A stretch of 55,286 nt of DNA from Sphaeroforma sirkka (GCA_001586965.3 LUCW03001648.1:1-55286), one strand, 5' to 3'; numbered from the stretch's first letter, positions 39,707-51,901 are shown. Made by a program: numbers and translations. Notes: generated by a model from the letters alone, not told the origin.

Positions 39707-41803
39707 TTACATCTTGGTCTTTGAAAGTGCACTGTTTTTTTTAATTAACACGCATCAAAGCATAATTACTTACATACGAGATGACTTTTCGTACCGTTTC
39801 TTCGGGCGACTCACTGGTCTCGGAGTAGGACAGGGAAGCAGTGAATGCTGTTCCATGTTTTCAAAGTTACAAAGGACATCGATTGTCCCGTGAAACTGGT
39901 TTGCAAATGTAAGTTTCCACCCGAAACAATCGCGAATACCAACATTGGTTGTGTTAGATGCTTTAGCAATGTGCACAAAGCACTTTGCAGCATGCCCGCA
40001 TGGGATACCTTCAGACACATGCAAATTGCAGCTCTCACAATCTATTACTCCCGAGAGCGTAGCAATCGAACCAATCTCCGTTTACAGCATTGCTCACGAT
40101 AGTTACAGCACATGATTTTAACTTATTGAGGTGGGCTATAGTATTTTCTACTGCCCAGGGTGTAACCTGGATAAATTAAATTCGTAAAGAGTTTGTATAC
40201 GTGCATAAATGTAATAACGGATTTGTCTATCAATCATGGTTGATTTGATATCAGTATTGCACACCTGCTTTCCTTCACTCTTGAGTTGCATAGCTTCGTC
40301 CTGATACTCCTTTCTTTTCCTCGTATGCAAATACGAATAAAGTATAACATATCTACTATATTTGCACCTCTTATGTCCCGGTGCACAAAATTTGCTTGCT
40401 CTGTCAAAATTGCGAGGTAAATACTTTTAAGGGATGGTGATATGTAACAAATACTATTTTTCCTTGGCGGCAGGGCAAGTCACTGGTAAGTAAAGGGCGA
40501 ATTGTTTACATACCTACTACATTGGAAGTTATTTGACCATAAACAGAACCATAGCTGTTGTATATCCGCGTCTCAGGAGAGAACCCCCTTTGAATTTGAA
40601 AAGATTAAATTAATTCAGCTTAGTTAGTCCTACACATACAGCAAGATTGTATGATTGACGATTAACAAATCGGACTACACTACTAATTACATACGTTTCT
40701 GGATCAGTGAAGACTGCATTGTGTTCTCGACGAGCCTCCACGAATAGGTAATTGGCGGATTCTTCCTTTCGACTCTCCCAGTAATCCATAATCTTCTCTC
40801 CAAGTTCGTGGTTGTCTCGTATACTCTTAGATTCACAAGTAAGCAAATATTAAACCAACCCACAATTTGTGTATGAAGTGCAAGAAAAAGCCCATTCCGA
40901 GTCTTGCTTATATACAAATAAATACTTACCTGAGCGTGGTAGATGTATCCCTGTTCGGTAGCTGCTTTTTTAGTCGTAGCAATTATCGATTGATGAGTTG
41001 GTTTATCGTTTCTACCAAGCAGCCGATGATATACAGTATACAAGTACTAGCTTGAACTTGATGCACTGAATTTGCGATGCTCTGATGAATGCCTATTAAA
41101 ACACGAATATACTTAATGAATAAATACTTGCTTTGCATTAAAAAAATCAGATGAAGATTTGTCCCACTTGAAACATGGTATTGTAACTATAAATTCAAAA
41201 CGAAAAAACACCTACCTTTTTTTCCTTATCTACGAGGTACGAAGACATAATTGGAAAACAACTATCAGAGAGCTCTTTGACCCATTCTATTTGCTTGCTG
41301 TCAAAACAGCCAACAACTCCAGATGACCAGTAGCATTGTATGGGGTGAGAAACTAAAGTACACCACCGGAAACAGTATTCATATGTGCAGCATCAAACGC
41401 ACCCCATCTTGGTAGATACTTATAAACTAGTTTTATGTCATCAAGTGCTAAGTAGATTCCGTCGTACATAGGAATGTCGGTTTCTACGTAGGAACGTATA
41501 GTTTTATACACTACGAATGTAGTGTCTGAGACCTTCATAAGAATATCTCTTACAAAGTCTATTAGCTGCAATTGTTTTATGTACAAGCTCTCAGTAGTAT
41601 AATTGTGCGCAGAAAGGGTTTAATATGAATATAATTGTTTGTCGTTGAAGATTATTCAGAGACTGGTTTTGAAAAATCAAATTCACTATAAAACACGCGA
41701 CCATGTAAAACATCGAACTGGTGTTGAACCCTTGTAATATGAAAGGGTTCCAAACTGGTGTCGAACCCTGGTGTCATAAAAGAAATTACAGCACTGGAGA
41801 GTC

Positions 41804-41943
41804 ACTAAATGTACATAAAAAGTCTTTATATGTACTTTCAATTTTTCAGTATAATAAATTTGAGAAAAGAATCGAAACTTGCATTTAGGGAATTTGATTG
41901 GGTAATTAGAAAACGTACCCGTAAATCTGTATGTACATTTAGT
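41804..41943. repeat. inverted repeat ACTAAATGTACATA, copy 1
   Basis: 14-bp perfect arms at 41,804-41,817 and 41,930-41,943 enclose 112 bp of AT-rich sequence. Present also at 47,355-47,494. Could be a small MITE or a structural element; no target duplication is evident. Confidence 0.5.
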
Positions 41944-42255
41944 AACTTTCCCATGTAGGCCATGTACATTTAGAGTATTTCCTCTATCTTGAAATCCACA
42001 TCAACCCTGATGATCTCCTCACTAAGTGGCTCCCCAAGCCAAAACACGAACATTATACACATCAAATAACTCACTCTCTTCCCCTTGGTACGTCACAACA
42101 AAAATCTTAAGTTAGGTTTTTGGGAAAGGGGTTCGGGACGTGTCAACCTCTCCCTCGGAACATAAACCCAACTTGGTATTTACCGGGGCTTAAGTATTGG
42201 TTGCCCATCAATATGTGGCAAATAACTATCCCACAATACATAGCTAACCTTAACC

Positions 42256-42504
42256 TGTAAGTAGTAGTTCATATATTATAAAATTTAGTTTATGATATCC
42301 TACATCTACTATCGTCTCAAATAGGTCCAAGTAAATGAGTCATACCAAATATACAGGCTATTGGAGCCATCAAAGTGAATTTAGAACACTTTGGAAATAT
42401 TGGAAAAAGAACTTGTATTAAATTATTTTAAATACAAATAAAATTCAATGTGTTATCTCACTTGATCTTGATAGTTTAGACTGACCGGAGGCCGTATTTC
42501 TACA
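42256..42504 (-). repeat. truncated gypsy LTR, copy 1
   Basis: Matches the first 250 bp or so of the family-G LTR (51,307) in reverse orientation, with the TTTCTACA terminus intact and the rest missing. It lies inside the duplicated unit. Confidence 0.9.
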
Positions 42505-42894
42505 CTGTGGGGTGCTGTGGCCCGTGGATCCGTAAGATAAATATTTTTTTGAACAAATATATTACCTCTACGATTAAAGGCTTTCAGTCTCACGGCGTTG
42601 CAGCCGTGTTTTATTCCCGAAGGACATAAGAGCTGTGATTGAGGGTAGGTGTGTGATATGCGTAGGAATATTTGTTGGAAACTATCTCTGTTATGCTAGT
42701 GAGAATGAAGCTTTACGAAAGCTGTAATTTGTGTCATCACTTTTTGAAAATTTTGAAATCTGGTTGGGGCCGGCGTTTATTTGAAAAAAAAGTATGTATG
42801 TACAGTCAGACCTGTCTATTAGTCACCTGGTTAACATGTAGTCAGAATACAAGTTAGATCTATTTGATTATTCTAGGTTCTATTACAAGTTTTA

Positions 42895-42922
42895 CAGTTT
42901 ATCAGAATAATCTGATAAACTG
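42895..42922. repeat. perfect 12-bp-arm palindrome, copy 1
   Basis: CAGTTTATCAGA, loop ATAA, TCTGATAAACTG. Repeated at 48,446-48,473. It lies about 100 bp from the duplication junction. Confidence 0.85.
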
Positions 42923-43021
42923 GGTTTTAGGGTTTTGCTGGTTTTACAGCACATGACTAATGACTCATTTAAGAGTCAGTCATTTTAGGATTACTGTTTA
43001 TAATTACTAATGAATGAACAA

Positions 43022-43621
43022 TTAAAACTGTCGTGTTGGGTATACCCTACTTTTTAGGCTGTATGTAACATTATCTGTGAGGTAACATTTCATCCATCGT
43101 ACTATAGAATTGAATTGTTCGTCAGCTCTAACAGGATTTGGCATACCGTCTAAAATAGTAACTGTAGCGTTAGTTGTGTACAATGTAACAATCGCCAAGT
43201 TCCAATGTGCGTTGCTATGATTCCATGGGATCAATACATACATCCTTTCGGACACCTGTGGTGGTCCCTTAAGTCGTAAGCTTTCTGCCCTACAATACTT
43301 GTATAAGTACTTCATCCATACACTGTGTGCATCAGCGTCACAGAAACGAACAGCCAGAGAGGGTAATTGTGATAAATGGTAGAATACCCCGGATATAAGC
43401 GAGCCTTTGATCCACTCCCCTGGTTTGCAGCATCGTACTACAATGTTTTCCTGTACGATCCAGCCGCCAACATAAAATGACTTCGACTCTGCCACAGTAC
43501 CTTTCACTACATTGGTATCCATGTTGATTATCTCTTTTCGCTTCTTTTCTACATGTTCACTGTTCCCACTGCTTATTGTAGAAGGCGGCGCTCTCTTTCT
43601 CAACAACGTAGAGCGATACAA
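43022..43621 (-). pseudogene. Ulp1/C48-type protease, copy 2, truncated at the catalytic Cys
   Basis: A 199-codon frame from 43,621 joins the N-terminal and His/Asp halves in one frame, which copy 1 does not, including CKPGEWIKGSLISGVFYHL that copy 1 loses to a frameshift. The His and Asp blocks are intact. It then shifts frame near 43,045 and hits the duplication junction: the TGT Cys codon is the last base triplet shared, and everything C-terminal is absent. Not a functional protease. Confidence 0.75.
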
Positions 43622-46600
43622 CTTGTTTTTTGCTAGTCATTAACACTAGACTTGCCAAGCGTCTTGCTTCGTTTGGTTGCTAGGCGTGCGTTGCGGTTTG
43701 CAGCCAGTTTTCCCCTCATTGGCGCACCCGATGCCTGGATTTTGGCCTGTTATGTTTGATGTTCTAATTTCCCAGGCACTTCACTGCCAATTGTAGGTTG
43801 GGAATATGGGGATCAATAAAAACTATACCTAGTTTCACCTTACAGAGAAACGACAATCCTTCTCAAAATAGTAAAACACACCTTGATGCGTAGTCATTAT
43901 CGTTGTGGTTACTAGATGTTGTTCTCATTTGGCTGGATGTGCATTCCTTGTCTGAAACGATAGAAGAGCCTGTCTCTGTACCAAGTAATGCACATATTAT
44001 GTCAGCAAGCACAAGTTTTGAATACGAACATAATCATTACGTTACTCAAATATAGTCTTAACACTAACTCAACTATCAGAGATATACAGCCTGAAAAACA
44101 TACTTTCACTGGTTTCTGTGTCACATTTCACTGGAGAGGATTCTGTCTGTATAGGTGTCGGAATGTTATCAGCATCTGGGACGGACGTAATGATATATGT
44201 GACAGGGCGGTGACAGGGCGAATTAAACTATGGAAGTAAGACATTGTATCAATCTATTCTTTGGGAGACACATTTTGGAAAATGTTCTATATCCATTCGA
44301 TGCGCCACTGGAATCCCTTACATTCCGGCAAAACTAGACGAGGTCATTAAGAGAAAAACTTCCCTCTCCTTTTCATATTGCTTGATAATTTGATGTAAAG
44401 AAGCTTCCTTTTGATGTTCTCCAGAGTCAATCGATTGTTCCCATTGCGCCATCAGATTCGCTATACGTAGTATTGCGTCTTACATTTCCCCTGTAAACAA
44501 ATTTTCGTTATCTTATAAAAAAATCCAATTCCTTCTCTTATCAGCACGATTCAATATTTTACAGAAACCGAATATACATACGTGGCAGATGACGTTGATG
44601 AAAGTGGCGCATCAGTCGTTGGCATTTCCCGTAGAGACGAATTCTTAACGGTGTCACTGTTTTGAGTTTTTCGTTAAGTCACGATCATTAACAAAGAATC
44701 TCAATACCTTCCCTTATTGGCATCAATTCAATATTTTTAAGAAATCGAATAGACATACGTGGCAGATGACGTTGATGAAGGTGGCGCATCAGTCGTTGGC
44801 AAATCCCGTAGGGGCGAATTATTAACGGCGTCTTTGTTTTGGTCCGTTGAGTGCATCTTCGTTTGCGTTTGTTTTTGTCTGTGCGTTTGAGCAAGTGATT
44901 CACGACGCCTGAAAATCAATTACACAATATATCTTCTATTAGCTTTCGTATACTTCGAAGGTTCTTTAGTTGATACGAGTTGTCGCTGTAAGAGAGTAAA
45001 AGAAATTTAAGCAAGAAAGTCACAAATGATTACACAAAAGAGTCTTGCCATAGAGACTGACGAGTACGCGCAGAATCAAATAAATCAATAAACCACATAC
45101 TCGCCATCGCAGGTGTTGATGTTATGGCCAGCTTCTCCACACTTCGAGCGCGGTATAGTCTTCTTAAGTACATGATTCCTGATACAATCATAGTGAAAAA
45201 GGTGTGTATAGTCTTCTTAAGTACATGATCCCTAATACAATCAAAATGGAAAAGGTGTTTTACATCTTGGTCTTTGAAAGTGCACTGTTTTTTTTTAATT
45301 AACACGCATCAAAGCATAATTACTTACATACGAGATGACTTTTCGTACCGTTTCTTCGGGCGACTCACTGGTCTCGGAGTAGGACAGGGAAGCAGTGAAT
45401 GCTGTTCCATGTTTTCAAAGTTACAAAGGACATCGATTGTCCCGTGAAACTGGTTTGCAAATGTAAGTTTCCACCCGAAACAATCGCGAATACCAACATT
45501 GGTTGTGTTAGATGCTTTAGCAATGTGCACAAAGCACTTTGCAGCATGCCCGCATGGGATACCTTCAGACACATGCAAATTGCAGCTCTCACAATCTATT
45601 ACTCCCCGAGAGCGTAGCAATCGAACCAATCTCCGTTTACAGCATTGCTCACGATAGTTACAGCACATGATTTTAACTTATTGAGGTGGGCTATAGTATT
45701 TTCTACTGCCCAGGGTGTAACCTGGATAAATTAAATTCGTAAAAAGAGTTTGTATACGTGCATAAATGTAATAACGGATTTGTCTATCAATCATGGTTGA
45801 TTTGATATCAGTATTGCACACCTGCTTTCCTTCACTCTTGAGTTGCATAGCTTCGTCCTGATACTCCTTTCTTTTCCTCGTATGCAAATACGAATAAAGT
45901 ATAAGCATATCTACTATATTTGCACCTCTTATGTCCCGGTGCACAAAATTTGCTTGCTCTGTCAAAATTGCGAGGTAAATACTTTTAAGGGATGGTGATA
46001 TGTAACAAATACTATTTTTCCTTGGCGGCAGGGCAAGTCACTGGTAAGTAAAGGGCGAATTGTTTACATACCTACTACATTGGAAGTTATTTGACCATAA
46101 ACAGAACCATAGCTGTTGTATATCCGCGTCTCAGGAGAGAACCCCCTTTGAATTTGAAAAGATTAAATTAATTCAGCTTAGTTAGTCCTACACATACAGC
46201 AAGATTGTATGATTGACGATTAACAAATCGGACTACACTACTAATTACATACGTTTCTGGATCAGTGAAGACTGCATTGTGTTCTCGACGAGCCTCCACG
46301 AATAGGTAATTGGCGGATTCTTCCTTTCGACTCTCCCAGTAATCCATAATCTTCTCTCCAAGTTCGTGGTTGTCTCGTATACTCTTAGATTCACAAGTAA
46401 GCAAATATTAAACCAACCCACAATTTGTGTATGAAGTGCAAGAAAAAGCCCATTCCGAGTCTTGCTTATATACAAATAAATACTTACCTGAGCGTGGTAG
46501 ATGTATCCCTGTTCGGTAGCTGCTTTAGTCGTAGCAATTATCGATTGATGAGTTGGTTTATCGTTTCTACCAAGCAGCCGATGATATACAGTATACAAGT

Positions 46601-47137
46601 ACTAGCTTGAACTTGATGCACTGAATTTGCGATGCTCTGATGAATGCCTATTAAAACACGAATATACTTAATGAATAAATACTTGCTTTGCATTAAAAAA
46701 ATCAGATGAAGATTTGTCCCACTTGAAACATGGTATTGTAACTATAAATTCAAAACGAAAACACCTACCTTTTTCCTTATCTACGAGGTACGAAGACATA
46801 ATTGGAAAACAACTATCAGAGAGCTCTTTGACCCATTCTATTTGCTTGCTGTCAAAACAGCCAACAACTCCAGATGACCAGTAGCATTGTATGGGGTGAG
46901 AAACTAAAGTACACCACCGGAAACAGTATTCATATGTGCAGCATCAAACGCACCCCATCTTGGTAGATACTTATAAACTAGTTTTATGTCATCAAGTGCT
47001 AAGTAGATTCCGTCGTACATAGGAATGTCGGTTTCTACGTAGGAACGTATAGTTTTATACACTACGAATGTAGTGTCTGAGACCTTCATAAGAATATCTC
47101 TTACAAAGTCTATTAGCTGCAATTGTTTTATGTACAA
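43622..47137 (-). pseudogene. MULE-like transposase gene, multi-exon, copy 2
   Basis: Same exon set as copy 1, at positions about 5,553 higher: 46,904-47,137 and on to 46,770; 46,480-46,598; 46,250-46,404; 45,678-45,965; SWIM-like 45,324-45,668; zinc knuckle 45,100-45,160; Ser/Thr/Pro exons 44,748-44,919 and about 44,560-44,670. GT donors are conserved with copy 1. The frame through the SWIM exon is intact here. The associated Ulp1 domain is truncated, so copy 2 cannot encode the whole protein unless splicing reaches into copy 1. Confidence 0.5.
45324..45668 (-). CDS. SWIM-like zinc-finger exon, intact
   Basis: A 114-codon frame with CESCNLHVSEGIPCGHAAKC (Cys26, Cys29, Cys39, His41), close to the SWIM consensus C.C...n.C.H that follows the catalytic core in Mutator-like transposases, although the first pair is C-x2-C instead of C-x-C. 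The C-terminal RPVSRPKKRYEKSSR resembles the GRPKK.R basic tail of those proteins. The frame runs into a GTATGTAAGT donor at about 45,335. Copy 1 (39,770-40,110) has the same exon with a one-base deletion in the CCCC run near 40,050. Confidence 0.6.
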   Translation of the reverse strand: MCCNYREQCCKRRLVRLLRSRGVIDCESCNLHVSEGIPCGHAAKCFVHIAKASNTTNVGIRDCFGWKLTFANQFHGTIDVLCNFENMEQHSLLPCPTPRPVSRPKKRYEKSSRM

Positions 47138-47354
47138 GCTCTCAGTAGTATAATTGTGCGCAGAAAGGGTTTAATATGAATATAATTGTTTGTCGTTGAA
47201 GATTATTCAGAGACTGGTTTTGAAAAATCAAATTCACTATAAAACACGCGACCATGTAAAACATCGAACTGGTGTTGAACCCTTGTAATATGAAAGGGTT
47301 CCAAACTGGTGTCGAACCCTGGTGTCATAAAAGAAATTACAGCACTGGAGAGTC

Positions 47355-47494
47355 ACTAAATGTACATAAAAAGTCTTTATATGTACTTTCAATTTTTCAG
47401 TATAATAAATTTGAGAAAAGAATCGAAACTTGCATTTAGGGAATTTGATTGGGTAATTAGAAAACGTACCCGTAAATCTGTATGTACATTTAGT
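47355..47494. repeat. inverted repeat ACTAAATGTACATA, copy 2
   Basis: Arms at 47,355-47,368 and 47,481-47,494, identical to copy 1. Confidence 0.5.
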
Positions 47495-47809
47495 AACTTT
47501 CCCATGTAGGCCATGTACATTTAGAGTATTTCCTCTATCTTGAAATCCACATCAACCCTGATGATCTCCTCACTAAGTGGCTCCCCAAGCCAAAACACGA
47601 ACATTATACACATCAAATAACTCACTCTCTTCCCCTTGGTACGTCACAACAAAAAAATCTTAAGTTAGGTTTTGGGAAAGGGGTTCGGGACGTGTCAACC
47701 TCTCCCTCGGAACATAAACCCAACTTGGTATTTACCGGGGCTTCAGTATTGGTTGCCCATCAATATGTGGCAAATAACTATCCCACAATACATAGCTAAC
47801 CTTAACCTG

Positions 47810-48056
47810 TAAGTAGTAGTTCATATATTATAAAATTTAGTTTATGATATCCTACATCTACTATCGTCTCAAATAGGTCCAAGTAAATGAGTCATACCAA
47901 ATATACAGGCTATTGGAGCCATCAAAGTGAATTTAGAACACTTTGGAAATATTGGAAAAAGAACTTGTATTAAATTATTTTAAATACAAATAAAAACCAA
48001 TGTGTTATCTCACTTGATCTTGATAGTTTAGACTGACCGGAGGCCGTATTTCTACA
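47810..48056 (-). repeat. truncated gypsy LTR, copy 2
   Basis: Same truncated family-G LTR as at 42,256, carried along in the duplication. Confidence 0.9.
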
Positions 48057-48445
48057 CTGTGGGGTGCTGTGGCCCGTGGATCCGTAGGATAAATATTTTT
48101 TTGAACAAATATATTACCTCTACGATTAAAGGCTTTCAGTCTCACGGCGTTGCAGCCGTGTTTTATTCCCGAAGGACATAAGAGCTGTGATTGAGGGTAG
48201 GTGTGTGATATGCGTAGGAATATTTGTTGGAAACTATCTCTGTTATGCTAGTGAGAATGAAGCTTTACGAAAGCTGTAATTTGTGTCATCACTTTTTGAA
48301 ATTTTGAAATCTGGTTGGGGCCGGCGTTTATTTGAAAAAAGTATGTATGTACAGTCAGACCTGTCTATTAGTCACCTGGTTAACATGTAGTCAGAATACA
48401 AGTACTTAGATCTATTTGATTATTCTAGGTTTATTACAAGTTTTA

Positions 48446-48473
48446 CAGTTTATCAGAATAATCTGATAAACTG
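48446..48473. repeat. perfect 12-bp-arm palindrome, copy 2
   Basis: Identical to 42,895-42,922. Confidence 0.85.
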
Positions 48474-48570
48474 GGTTTTAGGGTTTTGCTGGTTTTACAG
48501 CACATGACTAATGACTCATTTAAGAGTCAGTCATTTTAGGATTACTGTTTATAATTACTAATGAATGAAC

Positions 48571-48601
48571 AACGTCCTCCTCCCTGAGGAGGGAGAACGT
48601 T
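48571..48601. repeat. imperfect palindrome at the duplication end
   Basis: Outer arms AACGT and ACGTT and inner arms CTCCTC and GAGGAG around CCT. It starts on the last base of copy 2 and is not present at the internal junction (43,020). Confidence 0.7.
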
Positions 48602-50229
48602 GAGATACAGTTGTCTCGCGTATACTTACTACATTGTTAACTTACCATAGAAGTTGTTAGTTTATTAGTAATTACAGAGAAAGCTACAGAATATGAATTA
48701 GTCAGTAGCTGGCACATTTTTTTTTGTTACAAGTATAACAATTGAAAGACAATGCGAACAGAGAATGTCGCATCAAAATGAACGATTTAGATTATCCGGT
48801 TGTTGGATTAACGACGTGTCGACGACGAGGATGAAGAAATAATCTACTAATACGAGTGAAACCGAAGAGCGAATATTCCAATCAAGCAGAACATTAGCCA
48901 GGGTCAACAAGGAAGGTCTCAAGACGATCAAATGTCGAAATCAGAGAATCAGCCAGAAACCACAGATAAGTAGTCATGTGTGAATACAGGTAGGAAGGTT
49001 GTTTACAGTGTGAGACAAGTACAAATCGAATTGCAAGGTAATGAGCTTAAATTGTATTTAAGAAGTTGTTAGAAGAAAGTTCTTTAGGATCCACAGTAGA
49101 GATGGGATATGTACATGGTTAGTGCAGACTCGGGTAATACTATGACGTAAAGAATCAGCGGCATACTAGATTATTTTACAAAGTTTTAAGAATGGGAAAG
49201 GTAAAAGACACACCGATAAAGAGATATTAGACAACACGTCAAAAGACTACATAGCGTGTCCTAAGAACGTGAGCAGATCGATGACTTAAGCAATAAGAAA
49301 TGGAATGGCAAGGCATGTGCATCTATTGGCATCTGTACACAACTAAGTAGGAGTTAGGATTCTAAAAGGGTCATTTATTGGGATTATGACTTATAACCGA
49401 ATAGACCGGTGTGTTTATTTAGAATAGTTTACTTAGGATCTGGCTACGATAGATACCGACGAAGTAAAGAAGAGATAACTATCTAGGTGAAGCCAACTAC
49501 GATCAGAATTGCACATAGGGTGAATTAGATAAATTAGATCGACGGAAGGGATATAAAGAAGCATACAGAGATATAAGTAAGCATCTGTGAGTTATTAGGA
49601 GCATAGAAGGGTGGGGGCGCACATAACACGAACGATGTAAGTATATACATGGTAAAATTGTGAAAATAATATGCGAACACACTCAAATCACTAGAACTTC
49701 CAGATAAATCAGGTCAACGGAGAGGATCAACAGTATGCACAGAAGGTGTGGTTGACGGCAGCTTAGTTTAGGAGTGCAATAGCGAGCAATCGTTCTTAAA
49801 TCGAGAAGCATATTCCAACATCCGCAACAGCACATGACAAGGACATCACGGGTAAGAAAAGTAGAAGAGGAGCGATGAGGAAAGTTCCCAACATGGTCCT
49901 GCGAATAGGCCGTCATTAGGCCGGAGCAAGAGCAGGCGAGGAGTAGAACAAGAAGTGGCTCCGACTAATGAGGCACTCAACCATATGTTATTGTGGGATG
50001 AAGAGTATGACAGCTGGTAGTGTTAGAGTAGATAGACTATCCACACTACTGATGTTAGTGTAGGAAATGAAAGAGTCACGAGGGAACCCACGAGTTCCTC
50101 GGAGGTCGATGTCGAGACGTTATGTGTTTGAAGGATGAAATTTAATAGAAAATGTATATTTATATTCAGTACTCTATCAGTTCATTCGCATACATTTCTA
50201 GTCCTCCATTGACAAACAACTCACCAACC
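48602..50229. other. no recognisable gene
   Basis: About 1.6 kb with only short random frames on both strands (the longest is 77 codons on the minus strand at 49,683-49,916, no recognisable motif). Purine-rich on the plus strand, no shared repeats. It could be untranslated leader or promoter of the ORF starting at 50,230. Confidence 0.4.
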
Positions 50230-51309
50230 ATGTCCTACCCCCGCCAAAGTCATAGACAGCAACTCTTGAATCCTGAGCGCCGCAAGGAAGATGATATCGA
50301 CCGACGTGGAACTAAACGTCGTCAGTCCCATACGGAACGCTCCGCTCCGCACTCAGGTTAGGCTCTGGAGGGGCAACAACAGACACATCTTGGGGCTCCA
50401 CACCTTATTTCCGCGGACGACAAGCAGCCACCAACAGCAAACAATGATGGACCTGCACAATCTGACGAGGATGTCATATTCGAGGGTGAGACCAAGGAAG
50501 TGCCCGACCTGCGTGCGGACAGCAGTCAGACTTTTATTAGTGAACAGTTAGCCAGTGAAGAGCTGTCCCCTCGTTCGTCTCCGAATACTCAGAGGCCTTA
50601 TTTCTCAGTAATGACCCACCACGCCTCCCACCTAACAAGCGGAAGCGTCACCGGAACCGTACCAACAACAAGGAAACGGCACGGGAACAATCGTCAGCTC
50701 AGAAACTCACGAAGCTGATGAGACAACAGCAGTCTCTCTTTGAAAAATACGAACAGAGGTTACAGCGCATAAACGCCGGACGAACTACAATAGGGCCGGC
50801 CGCTAAGGAGAGTTATTCTGACGCACACGAACGGGTACATGCAGTACCAGAGGACGAAGACAACCCTACCTTCCGAATCCAAGGCTGTAATCGTCCGTAC
50901 CATGGGCTCGGGTACAAATCACCAGGGCCAGAGAACAGTTCAACCGAGGAGGAGGATACCCTGTCTGATAGTGAGAATACACCAACTTTTCAAGAGTTCG
51001 CACATGAACAAGTATTAGCCAGACAGAACCCTCATGGTAAGGAGGCGGGGAAGAATAGACAGGATCGATTAAGTACGAACCTGCGCCAACAACAGCAACG
51101 TCAGTGGGGCGAGAAAGAAGCGCCCAGTGAATATGTACAGACACCTAAACGACAAGAGAAGGAGACACCAGTGCCTCCGCCCACACCGGCTAGTATCGAG
51201 AAAAGCCGACAGGCGCTACACGCACGGATACTACATTTAAGTGACGAGCTATGGCAAGCAATCGAGGAGAATAACACGGCTCGAGCTGAAGCTCTTCGGG
51301 GTGTGATGT
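50230..51309 (+). pseudogene. gag-like ORF truncated by a gypsy LTR
   Basis: ATG at 50,230 begins MSYPRQSHRQQLLNPERRKE, a basic Arg/Gln-rich N-terminus. A TAG at 50,359 and a frameshift near 50,620 separate it from the long frame 50,718-51,309 (197 codons). That frame has a basic-hydrophobic start (LMRQQQSLFEKYEQRLQRIN), acidic Ser/Glu stretches, a Gln-rich segment and a C-terminal helix, SIEKSRQALHARILHLSDEL, likely coiled coil. Composition resembles retroelement Gag but no zinc knuckle is seen, so host origin is possible. The last codon and stop (ATG TAG) come from the LTR, meaning the true C-terminus was cut off by the insertion. Confidence 0.55.
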
Positions 51310-51901
51310 AGAAATACGGCCTCCGGTCAGTCTAAAATATCAAGATCAATTGAGATAATACATTGGTTTTAATTTGTATTTTAAATAATTTAGTACAAGC
51401 TCTTTTTCCAATATTTCCAAAGTGTTCTAAATTCACTTTGATGGCTCCAATAGCCTGAGTATTTGGTATGACTCATCTACTTGGACCTATTTGAGACATT
51501 AGTAGATGTAGGATATTATAAACTAAATTTTATAATCTCCGAACTACTACTTATAGATTTTGGTCCTCCCGCCAATCTCCAAAATCCAATAAGTCTTTTT
51601 CTTTTTTTAACTTTTCTTCAGATGGAACTTTATTTATATCAGCTAATGTATTAACGTGACTTACGTTATTATGTCTATTTACAAATTAGGCAAGTGGTCA
51701 TGAACACTTAGTACTTCTAGTGAAAATTATTCAATAAAGAACAGCTAGAGGTACGCCCTGTGTGATCGAGGATATTTAGGCTCTTAACAAGAGGCAGTCC
51801 CGATCATTCTTACACAAGCTACCACTGCTAAATCCTAACTGACTAAATTGTATTTTAGTTTAATATAGTTTGAAACCTAGTAATTTCCATCGAAGTTTAC
51901 A
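51307..51901 (+). repeat. gypsy family-G 5' LTR
   Basis: 595 bp, TGTAGAAATACGGCC to CGAAGTTTACA. AATAAA lies at 51,733-51,738. Homologous to 2,908-3,504 (full) and to the truncated copies at 42,256 and 47,810. Its first five bases, TGTAG, are the same as the copia-A LTR start. Confidence 0.92.

Larger units (their letters stand above)
38105..41586 (-). pseudogene. MULE-like transposase gene, multi-exon, copy 1
   Basis: Read downward from 41,586: an exon with IPMYDGIYLALDDIKLVYKY and WGAFDAAHMNT, then IEWVKELSDSCFP ending at a GTAGGT donor near 41,215; GRNDKPTHQSIIATTK...YIYHAQ with a GTAAGT donor near 40,928; IRDNHELGEKIMDYWESRK...FTDPET with GTATGT near 40,692; a basic exon RKRKEYQDEAMQLKSEGKQ; the SWIM-like exon (39,770-40,110); a zinc-knuckle exon with KCGEAGHNINTC near 39,560; and Ser/Thr/Pro-rich exons at 39,195-39,366 and 39,000-39,115. 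The tail fits Mutator-like transposases (SWIM, then RPKK, then GHN..TC). The DDE core is not clearly recognised. A one-base loss breaks the SWIM exon in this copy. Confidence 0.5.
37464..43019. repeat. 5.55-kb direct duplication, copy 1
   Basis: Matches 43,020-48,571 base for base apart from scattered one- to three-base indels, mostly in homopolymers, and rare substitutions (for example CTTAAGTATT against CTTCAGTATT). The junction between copies shares ACAA with both outer ends, which is microhomology of 4 bp. Confidence 0.95.
43020..48571. repeat. 5.55-kb direct duplication, copy 2
   Basis: Second copy, head to tail with the first. It starts at AATTAAAACTG inside the Ulp1 coding region and ends at GAATGAACAA. 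Confidence 0.95.

Noticed and set aside
45678..45965. Protein-kinase catalytic loop (VHRDIRGANIV)
   Set aside because: The motif resembles HRDIKGANI, but no glycine loop, VAIK lysine or DFG is nearby, and the segment probably spans an intron boundary of the MULE-like gene.
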